32,834 nt of DNA. Origin: Actinomadura flavalba DSM 45200 (GTDB taxonomy: Bacteria; Actinomycetota; Actinomycetes; Streptosporangiales; Streptosporangiaceae). The notes under the pieces are model-generated. The model was not told the origin of the DNA. It saw only the letters and a list, made by a program, of their open reading frames with translations, and did no database searches. The stretch's first letter is position 1, and every line of letters starts with the position of its first letter. The stretch covers positions 1 through 32,834 of the forward strand of contig NZ_KB894108.1 in assembly GCF_000374305.1 (NCBI RefSeq), in the 5' to 3' direction. Both the position numbers and the translations under genes were made by a program. Shown here one piece after another: positions 6,684-14,661 of the stretch.

Positions 6684-6715
6684 GCGGACGCCCACGCCGG
6701 GACGTGGGCGTCCGC
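6684..6715 (-). terminator. Terminator of the DAHP synthase gene
   Basis: A perfect 13-bp stem (6684-6696 with 6703-6715, around CGCCCACG) and 6-base loop lies nine bases after the stop at 6724 on the minus strand. It separates the DAHP synthase transcript from the EamA gene. Confidence 0.75.
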
Positions 6716-6723
6716 GGCGGACG

Positions 6724-7764
6724 TCAGGCCGGGACGGCGTCGTCGGCGGCGGCCAGCGTGCGGCCGACCACGCCGGGCAGGGTGCGGCAGACCTTGGCCA
6801 GCTCGCGCAGGTCGCCGTTGACGAGCGCCTGCGGGCCGTCGCACAGCGCCGTCTCGGGGTGGGGGTGGACGTCGATGATGACGCCGTCGGCGCCGACCGC
6901 GATGGCGGCCCGGGTCAGCGGCAGGACGAGGTCGCGGCTGCCGCCCGAGTGCGACGGGTCGACGATCACCGGCAGGTGGCCGAGGCGCTGCGCCACCGGG
7001 ACCGCCGAGATGTCGAGGGTGTTGCGGGTCGCCTTCTCGAACGTGCGGATGCCGCGCTCGCACAGCACGATGTCGAGGTTGCCGCGCTGCGCGACGTACT
7101 CGGCGGCCATCAGCCACTCCTCGATCGTGCCGTTCATCCCGCGCTTGAGCATGACCGGCTTGCCGGACTCGCCCGCCGCCTGGAGCAGCGCGAAGTTCTG
7201 CGCGTTCCGGGTGCCGATCTGGAGCATGTCGGCGTAGGACGCGACCAGTTCGACGTCGGCCGCGTCCACCACCTCGGTCACGACCGGCATGCCGGTCTCG
7301 GCCCGCACGTCGGCGAGGATCTTCAGACCGGCCTCGCCGAGGCCCTGGAAGGCGTACGGCGACGTGCGCGGCTTGAACGCCCCGCCGCGCAGCAGCGACG
7401 CGCCCGCCGCCTGCGCCATCTGCGCGGCCGCCAGCGTCTGCTCGGGCGTCTCGACCGCGCACGGCCCGGCGATCAGCGTCATCGTCCCGGGCCCGATCGG
7501 CACCCCGCCGACCCGCACGACCGACCGCTCGGCGTGGTTCTCGCGGCTGACGAGCTTGTAGGGCGCCGAGATCCGCACGACGTCGGACACCCCGTGCTGC
7601 CCGCGCAGGTTCAGCGTGCCGAACTGCTGGACGTCGCCGACCAGGCCGACGATGGTGCGTTCCACGCCGCGGCTGACGAACGCCGCGCCGCCGGCGGCCT
7701 CGACCAGTCCGACGACCCGCTGGACATCGGCGGCGGTGGCCTCCGGGGCCATGACGACGACCAT
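6724..7764 (-). CDS. aroF: 3-deoxy-7-phosphoheptulonate (DAHP) synthase, class I-beta type
   Basis: 346 residues. It condenses phosphoenolpyruvate and erythrose 4-phosphate, the first committed step to chorismate and the aromatic amino acids. A ~75-residue N-terminal ferredoxin-like regulatory domain (MVVVMAPEATAADVQRVV...) precedes a TIM barrel with the family motifs LIAGPCAVE (metal-binding Cys), KPRTSPYAFQG, IGTRNAQNF, VMLKRGM, CERGIRTFE, VDPSHSGG and DVHPHPE. This is the Bacillus/Thermotoga-like subtype. GGGAGA before the ATG at 7764 supports the start. An aromatic leader peptide and an intrinsic terminator upstream (7868-7976) point to attenuation by aromatic amino acid supply. As recalled, the same neighbourhood in Mycobacterium and Streptomyces carries a class II DAHP synthase, so this copy may be a non-orthologous replacement. 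Confidence 0.93.
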   Translation of the reverse strand: MVVVMAPEATAADVQRVVGLVEAAGGAAFVSRGVERTIVGLVGDVQQFGTLNLRGQHGVSDVVRISAPYKLVSRENHAERSVVRVGGVPIGPGTMTLIAGPCAVETPEQTLAAAQMAQAAGASLLRGGAFKPRTSPYAFQGLGEAGLKILADVRAETGMPVVTEVVDAADVELVASYADMLQIGTRNAQNFALLQAAGESGKPVMLKRGMNGTIEEWLMAAEYVAQRGNLDIVLCERGIRTFEKATRNTLDISAVPVAQRLGHLPVIVDPSHSGGSRDLVLPLTRAAIAVGADGVIIDVHPHPETALCDGPQALVNGDLRELAKVCRTLPGVVGRTLAAADDAVPA

Positions 7765-7867
7765 GTGTGCTTCTCCCTCGTGGGTGCGGGCGCCGTGCGG
7801 CGCCCGCGGGCTCGTGTGCTCGCTGGGTGGGCTGGACCCCGGCCACGGACCCCGGAGAAAAGGCGAA

Positions 7868-7892
7868 AGCCCCGGGCGCCGGGCCCGGGGCT
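7868..7892 (-). terminator. Attenuator terminator upstream of aroF
   Basis: On the minus strand a perfect 10-bp stem AGCCCCGGGC (7892-7883) with 7877-7868 and a 5-base loop is followed by TTTCGCCTTTTC, a rare T-rich run in this genome. It lies 15 bases after the leader-peptide stop and about 100 before the aroF start. The leader codons contain GCCCGGGC, which can pair with the 5' arm of this stem and so could form an antiterminator. Confidence 0.75.
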
Positions 7893-7907
7893 CTCACTCG
7901 TGGTCTG

Positions 7908-7976
7908 TCAGCGCAACGTCTGGCAGACCAGCCGCCCGGGCTGGCCGTACCAAAACAGATAGACGAGGTTGCGCAT
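7908..7976 (-). CDS. Aromatic leader peptide of aroF (22 residues)
   Basis: A 23-codon frame begins with ATG at 7976 and contains the cluster V-Y-L-F-W-Y at residues 5-10, i.e. Tyr, Phe, Trp and Tyr in six codons, with TAT and TTT, which are rare in this GC-rich DNA. It ends at 7908, just before an intrinsic terminator upstream of the DAHP synthase gene. A -10-like TACGCT (7989-7984) sits seven bases before the ATG, so the message may be leaderless. This is the layout of ribosome-mediated transcription attenuation: stalling on scarce aromatic aminoacyl-tRNAs would favour an antiterminator. Codon content, position and hairpin are seen; mechanism is inferred. Confidence 0.8.
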   Translation of the reverse strand: MRNLVYLFWYGQPGRLVCQTLR

Positions 7977-8063
7977 GCGGCACAGCGTAGCCCATGACGG
8001 CCGTGGTCCGGACCGGGGGCCGGATATGGCTCAGCTCACGCCGGGTGGCAGGATGGCCGCGTC

Positions 8064-8711
8064 ATGGCCTCCTCCGCGCAGACCCCCGCAGCCGACGAGC
8101 CCTCGGACCGCCCGTCCGACGCGGTGCTGCCGCCCGGCCAGTACGTTCCGCGCGGCTGGCCGGTGCTGCACTACGGGCCGGTGCCCAAGTTCCGCCCGAA
8201 GGACTGGGACCTGCGCGTCATCGGCATGACGGCGGACGGCGGCGAGTACCGCTGGGACTGGGAGGCGTTCCAGGAGCTGCCGGTGACCGAGACCGTCGCC
8301 GACTTCCACTGCGTCACCAAGTTCTCCCTGCCCGGCAACCGCTGGGCGGGCGTCGCGTGCGCGGCGCTGGCCGAGCTGGCGCCGCCGCATCCGGACGTCA
8401 CGCACGTCATGGTGTGGGCCGACTACGGCTACAGCGCGAACCTGCGGCTGGCCGACTTCCTCGCCGCCGGGACGCTGCTGGCCACCCATCGCGGCGGGGA
8501 GCGCCTCACCGCCGACCACGGCTTCCCCGTCCGCATCGTCGTCCCGCACCTGTACGCGTGGAAGAGCGTCAAGTGGGTGCGGGCCGTCGAGTACATGATC
8601 GGTGACCGGCGCGGCTTCTGGGAGGAGCGCGGCTACCACAACGTCGGTGAGGCGTGGCGGGAGCAGCGGTACTCGTACCAGGAGGACCCGGGCGAAGCCC
8701 CGCCCCTCTGA
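8064..8711 (+). CDS. Sulfite-oxidase-like molybdopterin oxidoreductase
   Basis: 215 residues with the oxidoreductase molybdopterin-binding fold: W-V-LHYG-VPKF, DWDLRVIGM, then VADFHCVTKFS with Cys83 as the expected molybdenum ligand, RWAGVACAALAEL, an HVMVWADYGYSANL segment and PVRIVVPHLYAWKSVKWVRAVE. This is the short single-domain form annotated as sulfite oxidase-like in actinobacteria, close to the catalytic core of YedY/SorA proteins. No signal peptide is seen, so it is probably cytoplasmic. It is divergent from the aroF leader. The ATG at 8064 gives the usual length; an ATG at 8052-8054 is out of frame. The physiological substrate is unknown. Confidence 0.85.
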   Translation: MASSAQTPAADEPSDRPSDAVLPPGQYVPRGWPVLHYGPVPKFRPKDWDLRVIGMTADGGEYRWDWEAFQELPVTETVADFHCVTKFSLPGNRWAGVACAALAELAPPHPDVTHVMVWADYGYSANLRLADFLAAGTLLATHRGGERLTADHGFPVRIVVPHLYAWKSVKWVRAVEYMIGDRRGFWEERGYHNVGEAWREQRYSYQEDPGEAPPL

Positions 8712-8772
8712 ATCGGCCTCTTTACCGCGAAACTCTCTCACTTCCCCGGCCGCCGGTTTACGGTGAGTCGTC

Positions 8773-10008
8773 ATGACCGAACCCTCCGTCTCCCACCCCG
8801 GCGCCCGGTCGCCGCGCCGGTGGCCGCGTACGCGGCGCCGGTCCGGCGCCCGCACCGAGGAGGGCGTGTTCGCGGCCCTGCACGCCGTCGCGCGGGCCGC
8901 CCCCGAGCTGCGCACCGGGCTGACGCCCGAGACGGCGCGCCGCGCGGTCCGGCACCTGCGCGCGCTGCTCGGCGCGGAGGCGGTCGCGCTGGTCGCGGCG
9001 GGCGCCGTGGGACGCGACGACGACGGCCCGCGCCGCGAGCCCCCCGCCGGGGAGGCGGGCGCCCGGCTGCTCGCGTGGGAGGGCACCGCCGCGCACCCGC
9101 ACGCCCGGCACGCCCCGGCCGACGCCGGGCCCGTGCTGGCCACGGGCCGCCCGCGCGTGCTGCCGCCCGAACTGCTCGGCTGCGACGTGCGCGGCTGCCG
9201 CGTCAACGTCGGCGTCATCGTCCCGATCGCCGTGGACGGCCGCGTCGCCGCGACGCTGGCCGTATACGGGCACGAACTGTCCCAGGCGCGGTTGCGGGCC
9301 GTCGCCGAGGCCGCCGCGTTCCTCGGCGGCCAGCTCGAACTGGCCGAGCTGGACCGGGCCCGGACCCGCGCGGCCGAGGCCGAGCTGCGGGCGCTGCGCG
9401 CGCAGATCTCGCCGCACTTCGTCTACAACTCGCTGACGGCGATCGCGTCGTTCGTCCGGACCGACCCCGAGCGGGCCCGCGACCTGCTGGTCGACTTCGC
9501 CGACTTCGCCCGCTACTCGTTCCGCAACCCGCGCGACTTCACCACGCTCGCCGACGAACTGCGCTCCATCGACCGCTACCTGCTGCTGGAGCGGGCCCGG
9601 TTCGGGGAGCGGCTGCACTTCACGGTCGAGGTGGCGCCGGAGGTGCTGCCGGTCGAGGTGCCGTTCCTGTCGCTGCAACCGCTCGTGGAGAACGCGATCC
9701 GGCACGGCATGGCGGGCTCGTCGGGGCCGTTCCACATCGCCGTCGAGGCCCGCGACGACGGCACCGAGGCCGCGATCAGCGTCCGCGACGACGGCGTCGG
9801 CATCGACCCCGAACGGCTGCGCGGCATCCTGGCCGGGGCCGTGGACGGCGGCCGGCGCGGCATCGGCCTGGCCAACGTGGACGAGCGGCTGCGGCAGGTC
9901 TACGGGGAGGAGTTCGGGCTCGTCGTGGACAGCGAGCGCGGCGCGGGGACGCGGGTCCGGCTGCGGGTGCCCAAGCACCGGCCGCGCCCGGCGGGGGGAC
10001 GGTCGTGA
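8773..10008 (+). CDS. LytS/YehU-type sensor histidine kinase with GAF-like sensor
   Basis: 411 residues. A basic N-terminus is followed by a GAF-like region (about 50-190, ending in a helix) and the His_kinase family core: ALRAQISPHFVYNSLTAI with phospho-acceptor His215, then an HATPase domain with LQPLVENAIRHG (N-box Asn307), DDGVGI and a GIGLANVDERL G-box. No membrane span is seen, so sensing is probably cytoplasmic; the CDVRGCRVNVG segment of the sensor holds two cysteines. Its stop overlaps the response regulator start as GTGA, giving a coupled two-component pair. Such kinases often control transporters of small organic acids or cell-surface functions, but no target is adjacent here. Confidence 0.9.
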   Translation: MTEPSVSHPGARSPRRWPRTRRRSGARTEEGVFAALHAVARAAPELRTGLTPETARRAVRHLRALLGAEAVALVAAGAVGRDDDGPRREPPAGEAGARLLAWEGTAAHPHARHAPADAGPVLATGRPRVLPPELLGCDVRGCRVNVGVIVPIAVDGRVAATLAVYGHELSQARLRAVAEAAAFLGGQLELAELDRARTRAAEAELRALRAQISPHFVYNSLTAIASFVRTDPERARDLLVDFADFARYSFRNPRDFTTLADELRSIDRYLLLERARFGERLHFTVEVAPEVLPVEVPFLSLQPLVENAIRHGMAGSSGPFHIAVEARDDGTEAAISVRDDGVGIDPERLRGILAGAVDGGRRGIGLANVDERLRQVYGEEFGLVVDSERGAGTRVRLRVPKHRPRPAGGRS

Positions 10009-10835
10009 CGCGCGGCGCGATCTCCCCGGAGCCGTCGGCGGACCCGTCCGGTCCGGTGCAGGCCCGGCGCATGTTGCGCGTCATGGCCGTCGACGACGAG
10101 GCCCCCGCGCTGGCCGAGCTGACGTACCTGCTGCGCCGTGACCCGCGCGTCGGCGAGGTGACCGGCGCGAGCGAGCCCGCGGCGGCGCTGCGCGACCTGT
10201 CGACGCTGCTGGCGGCGGGCGAACGGCTCGACGCGATCTTCCTGGACGTCCGGATGCCCGGCCTGTCCGGGCTCGACTTCAGCCGCCTGCTGGCCGGGTT
10301 CGCGGCGCCGCCGCAGGTGGTGTTCGTGACCGCGCACGAGGACGGCGCGGTCGCCGCGTTCGAGCTGGGCGCGGCCGACTACCTGCTCAAACCGCTGCGC
10401 CCCGAGCGGCTGGCCGAGGCGGTGCGCCGCGTGGCGGGCGCCATCGGCCGCGCCGAGCGGCCCGCGGCGGCGGCGCCCGCCGAGGAGGAGGACGAGACCG
10501 TCCCGGTGGAGCTGGGCGGCCGGACCAAGCTGGTCTCGCGGCGCTCGGTCGCGTACGTCGAGGCGCACGGCGACTACGTCCGGCTGCACACGGCCGACGG
10601 CCGCTACCTGGTGCGGATGCCGCTGGCGGCGCTGGAGCGACGCTGGGAGGGCGCGGGGTTCGTGCGCATCCACCGCAGCACGCTGGTGTCGCTCGCGCAC
10701 ATCAGCGAGCTGCGGTTCGACGGGGGCCGCGCGGCCGTGCAGGTGGGCCCGGCGCTGCTGCCGGTGAGCCGCCGGCACACCCGCGCCGTGCGCGACCTGC
10801 TCGTCCGGGGGTTCCGGCAGGACGCCGCGCGGTGA
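10005..10835 (+). CDS. LytTR-family response regulator
   Basis: 276 residues. A receiver domain (about 24-145) has the acidic pair VDDE at 29-32, phospho-acceptor Asp81 (IFLDVRMPG), Thr109 (FVTAHEDG) and Lys129 (YLLKP). After a Glu/Ala linker the C-terminal LytTR DNA-binding domain shows VAYVEAHGDYVRLHT, VRMPLAALERRW, FVRIHRSTLVSLAHI and LLPVSRRH. LytTR proteins bind pairs of short imperfect direct repeats. The GTG at 10005 overlaps the kinase stop; an internal ATG near codon 23 is an alternative and would remove a disordered tail. It is cytoplasmic and partner of the LytS-type kinase. No binding site was identified in the window. Confidence 0.9.
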   Translation: MTRGAISPEPSADPSGPVQARRMLRVMAVDDEAPALAELTYLLRRDPRVGEVTGASEPAAALRDLSTLLAAGERLDAIFLDVRMPGLSGLDFSRLLAGFAAPPQVVFVTAHEDGAVAAFELGAADYLLKPLRPERLAEAVRRVAGAIGRAERPAAAAPAEEEDETVPVELGGRTKLVSRRSVAYVEAHGDYVRLHTADGRYLVRMPLAALERRWEGAGFVRIHRSTLVSLAHISELRFDGGRAAVQVGPALLPVSRRHTRAVRDLLVRGFRQDAAR

Positions 10836-11055
10836 GGACGCGCCGTTCGTCGCGCCGGACCGTCCGCTCGTCGCACGATCACCGTGCGTATATCGCTGAC
10901 TACTGACCGTTTACCGAGCCTTGTGTTTTCTGAGTGCCGGACGGTACTCATCTCCCTCTAGTGTTCTCAGTGGCGCCAGAACATCCCCGTGGCTGAGGTG
11001 GCGCCCCACAGGACAACACTGGAGATCCACGGTGCGAGCGATCGCACCGGGATCA

Positions 11056-11147
11056 GTCACCGCATCCCGTACCGGGGGGGTGGGATGCGGCGACCGTGGT
11101 CCGGGTATCGCTGAGCAGTCGGGGGGTTGTTCAGCGATACCCGGACC
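11056..11147 (-). ncRNA. Candidate 6C RNA: two long hairpins with C-rich loops
   Basis: Read on the minus strand, a 17-bp perfect stem (11147-11131 with 11114-11098) carries a 16-base loop containing CCCCCC. It is followed by a 9-bp stem (11090-11082 with 11068-11060, extendable by three pairs) whose 13-base loop contains CCCCCCC. Two consecutive hairpins each with at least six cytosines in the loop is the definition of the actinobacterial 6C RNA family. On the plus strand the same sequences form G-loop hairpins, the larger one followed by CTTTTCTT like an intrinsic terminator, and a further GCGA-loop hairpin lies at 11024-11054. So a plus-strand structured RNA ending at about 11155 cannot be excluded. 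Promoters were not pinned down. Confidence 0.65.
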
Positions 11148-11784
11148 CTTTTCTTCCCCCGCCCCGCCCCCCCCGCGCCGTACCTCGCCCCGCGCCTCGC
11201 CCCGCGCCTCGCCCCGCGCCTCGCCCCGCGCCTCGCCCCGCGCCTCGCCCCGCGCCTCGCCCCGCGCCTCGCCCCGCGCCCCGCCCCGCGCCCCGCCCCG
11301 CGCCCCGCCCCGCGCCTCGCGCCGTGCCGCGCCTCGTGCCGCGCCCCACCGCGCGTGCCCCGCGCCGCCGCGCGTGCCCCGCGCCCCGCGCTGCGCCGTG
11401 CCCCGCGTCGCTTCGTGCGCCGCGCCTCGCGCCTCGCCGTGCCCCGCCCTGAGCCGCTCCGCGCTGCGCCGTGCGCCGCGCTGTGCCCCGCCCGCCCCGC
11501 GTCCCGCCCTGCGCCGCTCCGCGCCGCGCCGTGCGCCACGCCGTGCGCCGTGCCGCTTCGTGCCGCTTCGTGCCGCTTCGTGCGCCGCGCCGCGCCGCGC
11601 GCCGTGCCGCGCCGTGTGCGCCCCGCGCCCCGCGCCCCGCGCTGCGCCGTGCCCCGAGCCGTGCGCCGCGCCCCGAGCCCGCCATGCGCTGCGCCGCGCG
11701 CCTCGCCGTCCGTCGTGCTTCGTGCCGATGTGTGCCGTGCCGGGTCGCGGGGTGCGTCGGGGCTCGTGGGTGGCGTGGGCGGGG
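11148..11784. repeat. C-rich low-complexity tract with 12-bp tandem repeats
   Basis: About 600 bp of plus-strand sequence is built almost only of C, G and T in CGCC/CCCG/GTGCC words. Positions 11183-11314 are eleven exact-length 12-bp units: eight CCTCGCCCCGCG copies then three CCCCGCCCCGCG copies. Near 11548-11580 an 11-bp unit CGTGCCGCTTC repeats. Many frames are open on both strands only because stop codons need A or T; none has a ribosome site or domain, so no gene is called. The minus strand carries GGGG runs every 12 bases, which could form G-quadruplexes. Confidence 0.85.
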
Positions 11785-12642
11785 CTAGTGGGGTGTGTCT
11801 CGGAGTTTCTTGAGGGTTGTGATGTCGGTGGCGTGTGGGGTTGAGCCGGGGCCCGGCGTTTCGATGACGAATGGGACGCCTGCCACCTCGGGATGGTGCA
11901 GGAGTTCGGCGAACGCGTCGGTGCCGATGTGGCCCGCGCCGATGTTCTCGTGGCGGTCCTTGAAGGAGCCGCAGGCGTCCTTGGAGTCGTTGGCGTGGAC
12001 GAGGTCGAGGCGGCCCGGGCCCACCGCCGCGACCAGCTCACCGATCATGTCGGTGACGCCGCCGTCGGCGGCCAGGTCGTGCCCGGCGGCGAAGGCGTGG
12101 CAGGTGTCCAGGCAGACGCCGAGCTTGGCGTGGTGGTCGAGGCGCTCGAAGAACGCGCCCAGGTCACCGACCTTGGCGGCCAGCATCTTGCCCTGCCCGG
12201 CCATCGGCTCCCACAGGAGGCGCGGGCCGTCCTCGGGGATCTCGTCCAGCAGCGGCAGCACGTGCTCGCGGACCTGGTCCATCGCGGCGTCGTACGGCTG
12301 GCTGACCGCCGACCCGGTGTGCACGACGACGCCCCGCGCCCCGATCGCGTGCCCGCGCGACAGCGCGTGCCGCACGGTGGCGACGGACTTGGCGACCGTC
12401 TCGGCGTTCGGTGACCCGAAGTTCACCAGGTACGGCGCGTGCACGAACACCGGCACGTCGTCGCGTTCGCGCAGCCTGGCGTCCTCGGCGGGCTTGCCTT
12501 CGGGCAGCGCCCACCCGCGCGGGTTCGAGGTGAACACCTGGATCGTCTCGGCGCCGATCTCGGCCGCGTACTTCAACCCGCCGGTGGCCAGCCCCCCGGC
12601 CACCGGCACATGCCCCCCGACGGGGCTCAACGTAGTCGTCAT
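11785..12642 (-). CDS. nfo: Endonuclease IV (AP endonuclease, Nfo family)
   Basis: 285 residues. It cleaves the backbone 5' to abasic sites in base-excision repair. A TIM barrel with the three-zinc ligands in order: His68 (VHAPYLVNFG), His108 (VVHTG), Glu145 (WEP), Asp179 and His182 (CLDTCHAFAAGHD), His216 (VHANDSK), Asp229 and His231 (DRHENIGAGHIG) and Glu261 (IETPG). All nine are present, so activity is expected. The ATG at 12642 gives the normal start; no strong ribosome site is visible, and the message may be leaderless. It lies downstream of the PASTA kinase on the same strand with about 95 bases between. The C-rich tract begins right after its stop. Confidence 0.95.
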   Translation of the reverse strand: MTTTLSPVGGHVPVAGGLATGGLKYAAEIGAETIQVFTSNPRGWALPEGKPAEDARLRERDDVPVFVHAPYLVNFGSPNAETVAKSVATVRHALSRGHAIGARGVVVHTGSAVSQPYDAAMDQVREHVLPLLDEIPEDGPRLLWEPMAGQGKMLAAKVGDLGAFFERLDHHAKLGVCLDTCHAFAAGHDLAADGGVTDMIGELVAAVGPGRLDLVHANDSKDACGSFKDRHENIGAGHIGTDAFAELLHHPEVAGVPFVIETPGPGSTPHATDITTLKKLRDTPH

Positions 12643-12737
12643 AGGCCAACGAGCCTAGTTGCTGGCCGAACCCACTGGTCAGGGCCATGCCGCCGCCGCC
12701 CCGAGAGTCACGTGCCGAAGGCGCGGCAAGAGCAAAT

Positions 12738-14651
12738 TCAGCCCCAGATGGTGATCTCGCTGTTGCGGGGGGCCTGGGTGCGGGGGAGGGGGTTCTGGCC
12801 GAGGACGTGGTTGCCGACGCGGCTGCCGATCTTGACGCGGAAGCCGGACGCCTCGATCGAGCGGCGCGCCTCGTCGAACGTGAGCGCCACCACCGACGGC
12901 ACCGGGATCTGGCTGCCCTGTTCCGATCCGCCGTCGGAGCAGAAGAACTGGCCGATGAGGCAGTCGCGCGGGGTGACGAACAGCGTCACCTTGTCACCCC
13001 GGGACACGCCCGTGCCGGGCTCGGGGTCCTGGTCGACGACGGTTCCGGCGGGTTTGCCCTCGGTCTCGCGCTCCTGCGTGTCGACCTTGAGGCCGAGCGA
13101 GGTGAGCTGGTCCTGGGCGTCCTTGGTGGGGCGGCCGGTCAGGTCGGGGACGGACATGCCGCTGCTGAGCACGAGGTCGACCGGGCGGTCGGGGGAGTGC
13201 TCCTCACCGGCGGCGGGCTTGGTGCGCAGCGCCTCGCCCTTGGCGACCGTCTGGGACGGGACCGAGGTGACGTCACCGACCTCGAACCCGCGCCGTTCCA
13301 GTTCGCTGCGCGCGTCGGCCTCGGACTTGCCCTTCACGTCGGGGATCTCGCGCGGCACCCGGCCCTTGGAGATCTGGATCGTGACGGTGGCGCCCTGCGA
13401 GACGCGCGCGCCGGGCGCGGGGTCGGTCGCGGCGACCTCGCCCCGGTCGACCCGGTCGTTGAAGATCTGCGGGCCGCGCCGGACGTTCAGCCCGGCATCG
13501 GTCAGCGCCCGCTGCGCGGCGGCGGCCTCCATCCCGATGATCTTCTCGGGGACGTGGTCGTACTGCCCGGAGACCTGGTACCAGACGGCCCAGCCGAGCA
13601 CGACCGCCGCGACGACGCCGAGCGCGATCAGCGCGTACCGGCCGGTGAGCGCGGACAGCGCGCCGCCCGCCGGGCGCTCGGGCGGCGGCTCGGGACCGCG
13701 CGCGGAGCGGGCGTCGAGGACGGCCGTGCGGTTCGGCGGCGGCGCCTGGAGCACGGACGTGGCGTCGTGCCGGGCGGACTCGGCCAGCCGCCGGTCGAAG
13801 TCGGGGGACAGGCCGCCGTGCACCTCGGCGGCGGCGGCCAGGAACGCGTTCGCGTCGGAGTAGCGGGCGTCGGCGTCGCGGGCGGTGGCGCGCGCGACGA
13901 GCGCGTCGACGGACGCGGGCAGGCCGGGCGTGAACGCCGACGGCGCCGGGACGGTCTCGTTGGCGTGCTTGTAGGCGACGGCCAGCGGGGTGTCGCCCTC
14001 GTAGGGCAGCCGCCCGGTCAGCAGCTCGAACAGCAGGACGCCCGCCGCGTACACGTCGGAGCGGACGTCGGCGTGCCCGGACAGCACCTGCTCGGGCGCC
14101 AGATACCCGACCGTGCCGATGATCATGCCGGTGCGGGTCATCTTCGACGCGGTCTCGGCGCGCGCCAGCCCGAAGTCGGCGACCTTCACCTGCCCGTCGG
14201 CGGCGATGAGGACGTTCTCCGGCTTGATGTCGCGGTGTACGAGCCCCGCCCGGTGGGCGGCGCCGAGCGCCGCCAGCATCGGCTGGAGCAGCCCGAGCGC
14301 GGCGCGCGGACCGATGCGGCCCTGCTCGTCGAGCAGGTCGCGCAGGGTGCGGCCGCGCACGTACTCCATGACGAGGAACGCGTGCTCGCCGTCGGTGCGC
14401 TGGTCGTACACGGCGACGACGTTGGGGTGGGAGAGCGCGGCGGCGGCCTTGGCCTCACCGATGAAGCGGCGGACGAAGTCGTCGTCGGCGGCCAGGTGCG
14501 CGTGCATGACCTTGAGCGCGACGACCCGGTCGAGCCGGATGTCGCGGGCCACGTAGACCGTGGCCATGCCGCCCCGCGCGACGCGGGACTCCACGCGGTA
14601 CCGCCCGTCGAGCACGCGCCCGACGAGTGGGTCCGCAACCGTCGTGTCCAT
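12738..14651 (-). CDS. PASTA-domain Ser/Thr protein kinase (PknB/PknL-like)
   Basis: 637 residues. The Hanks-type kinase domain spans about 18-280: ARGGMATVYVA P-loop, Lys47, Glu66, HRDIKPEN (Asp141), DFG at 159-161, a TRTGMIIGT activation segment and APE at 185-187. All catalytic residues are present. A Pro/Arg linker is followed by one membrane span (about 338-358) and four extracellular PASTA repeats (about 367-637), which in related kinases sense peptidoglycan fragments or lipid II. A small loop with two Cys (DCLIGQFFC) separates PASTA 3 and 4. It starts 10 bases after the stop of the EamA gene upstream, so both may share a transcript. The neighbourhood with an Rv2175c homologue supports a PknL-like role. 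Confidence 0.95.
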   Translation of the reverse strand: MDTTVADPLVGRVLDGRYRVESRVARGGMATVYVARDIRLDRVVALKVMHAHLAADDDFVRRFIGEAKAAAALSHPNVVAVYDQRTDGEHAFLVMEYVRGRTLRDLLDEQGRIGPRAALGLLQPMLAALGAAHRAGLVHRDIKPENVLIAADGQVKVADFGLARAETASKMTRTGMIIGTVGYLAPEQVLSGHADVRSDVYAAGVLLFELLTGRLPYEGDTPLAVAYKHANETVPAPSAFTPGLPASVDALVARATARDADARYSDANAFLAAAAEVHGGLSPDFDRRLAESARHDATSVLQAPPPNRTAVLDARSARGPEPPPERPAGGALSALTGRYALIALGVVAAVVLGWAVWYQVSGQYDHVPEKIIGMEAAAAQRALTDAGLNVRRGPQIFNDRVDRGEVAATDPAPGARVSQGATVTIQISKGRVPREIPDVKGKSEADARSELERRGFEVGDVTSVPSQTVAKGEALRTKPAAGEEHSPDRPVDLVLSSGMSVPDLTGRPTKDAQDQLTSLGLKVDTQERETEGKPAGTVVDQDPEPGTGVSRGDKVTLFVTPRDCLIGQFFCSDGGSEQGSQIPVPSVVALTFDEARRSIEASGFRVKIGSRVGNHVLGQNPLPRTQAPRNSEITIWG

Positions 14652-14661
14652 CGAAGTGAGT

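Noticed and set aside
11127..12041. Long open frames on both strands through the C-rich tract (Arg/Ala/Pro- or Gly/Ala/Arg-repeat proteins).
   Set aside because: They are open in nearly all frames because the tract lacks stop-forming A/T triplets; there are no domains or ribosome sites and they run antisense into nfo.
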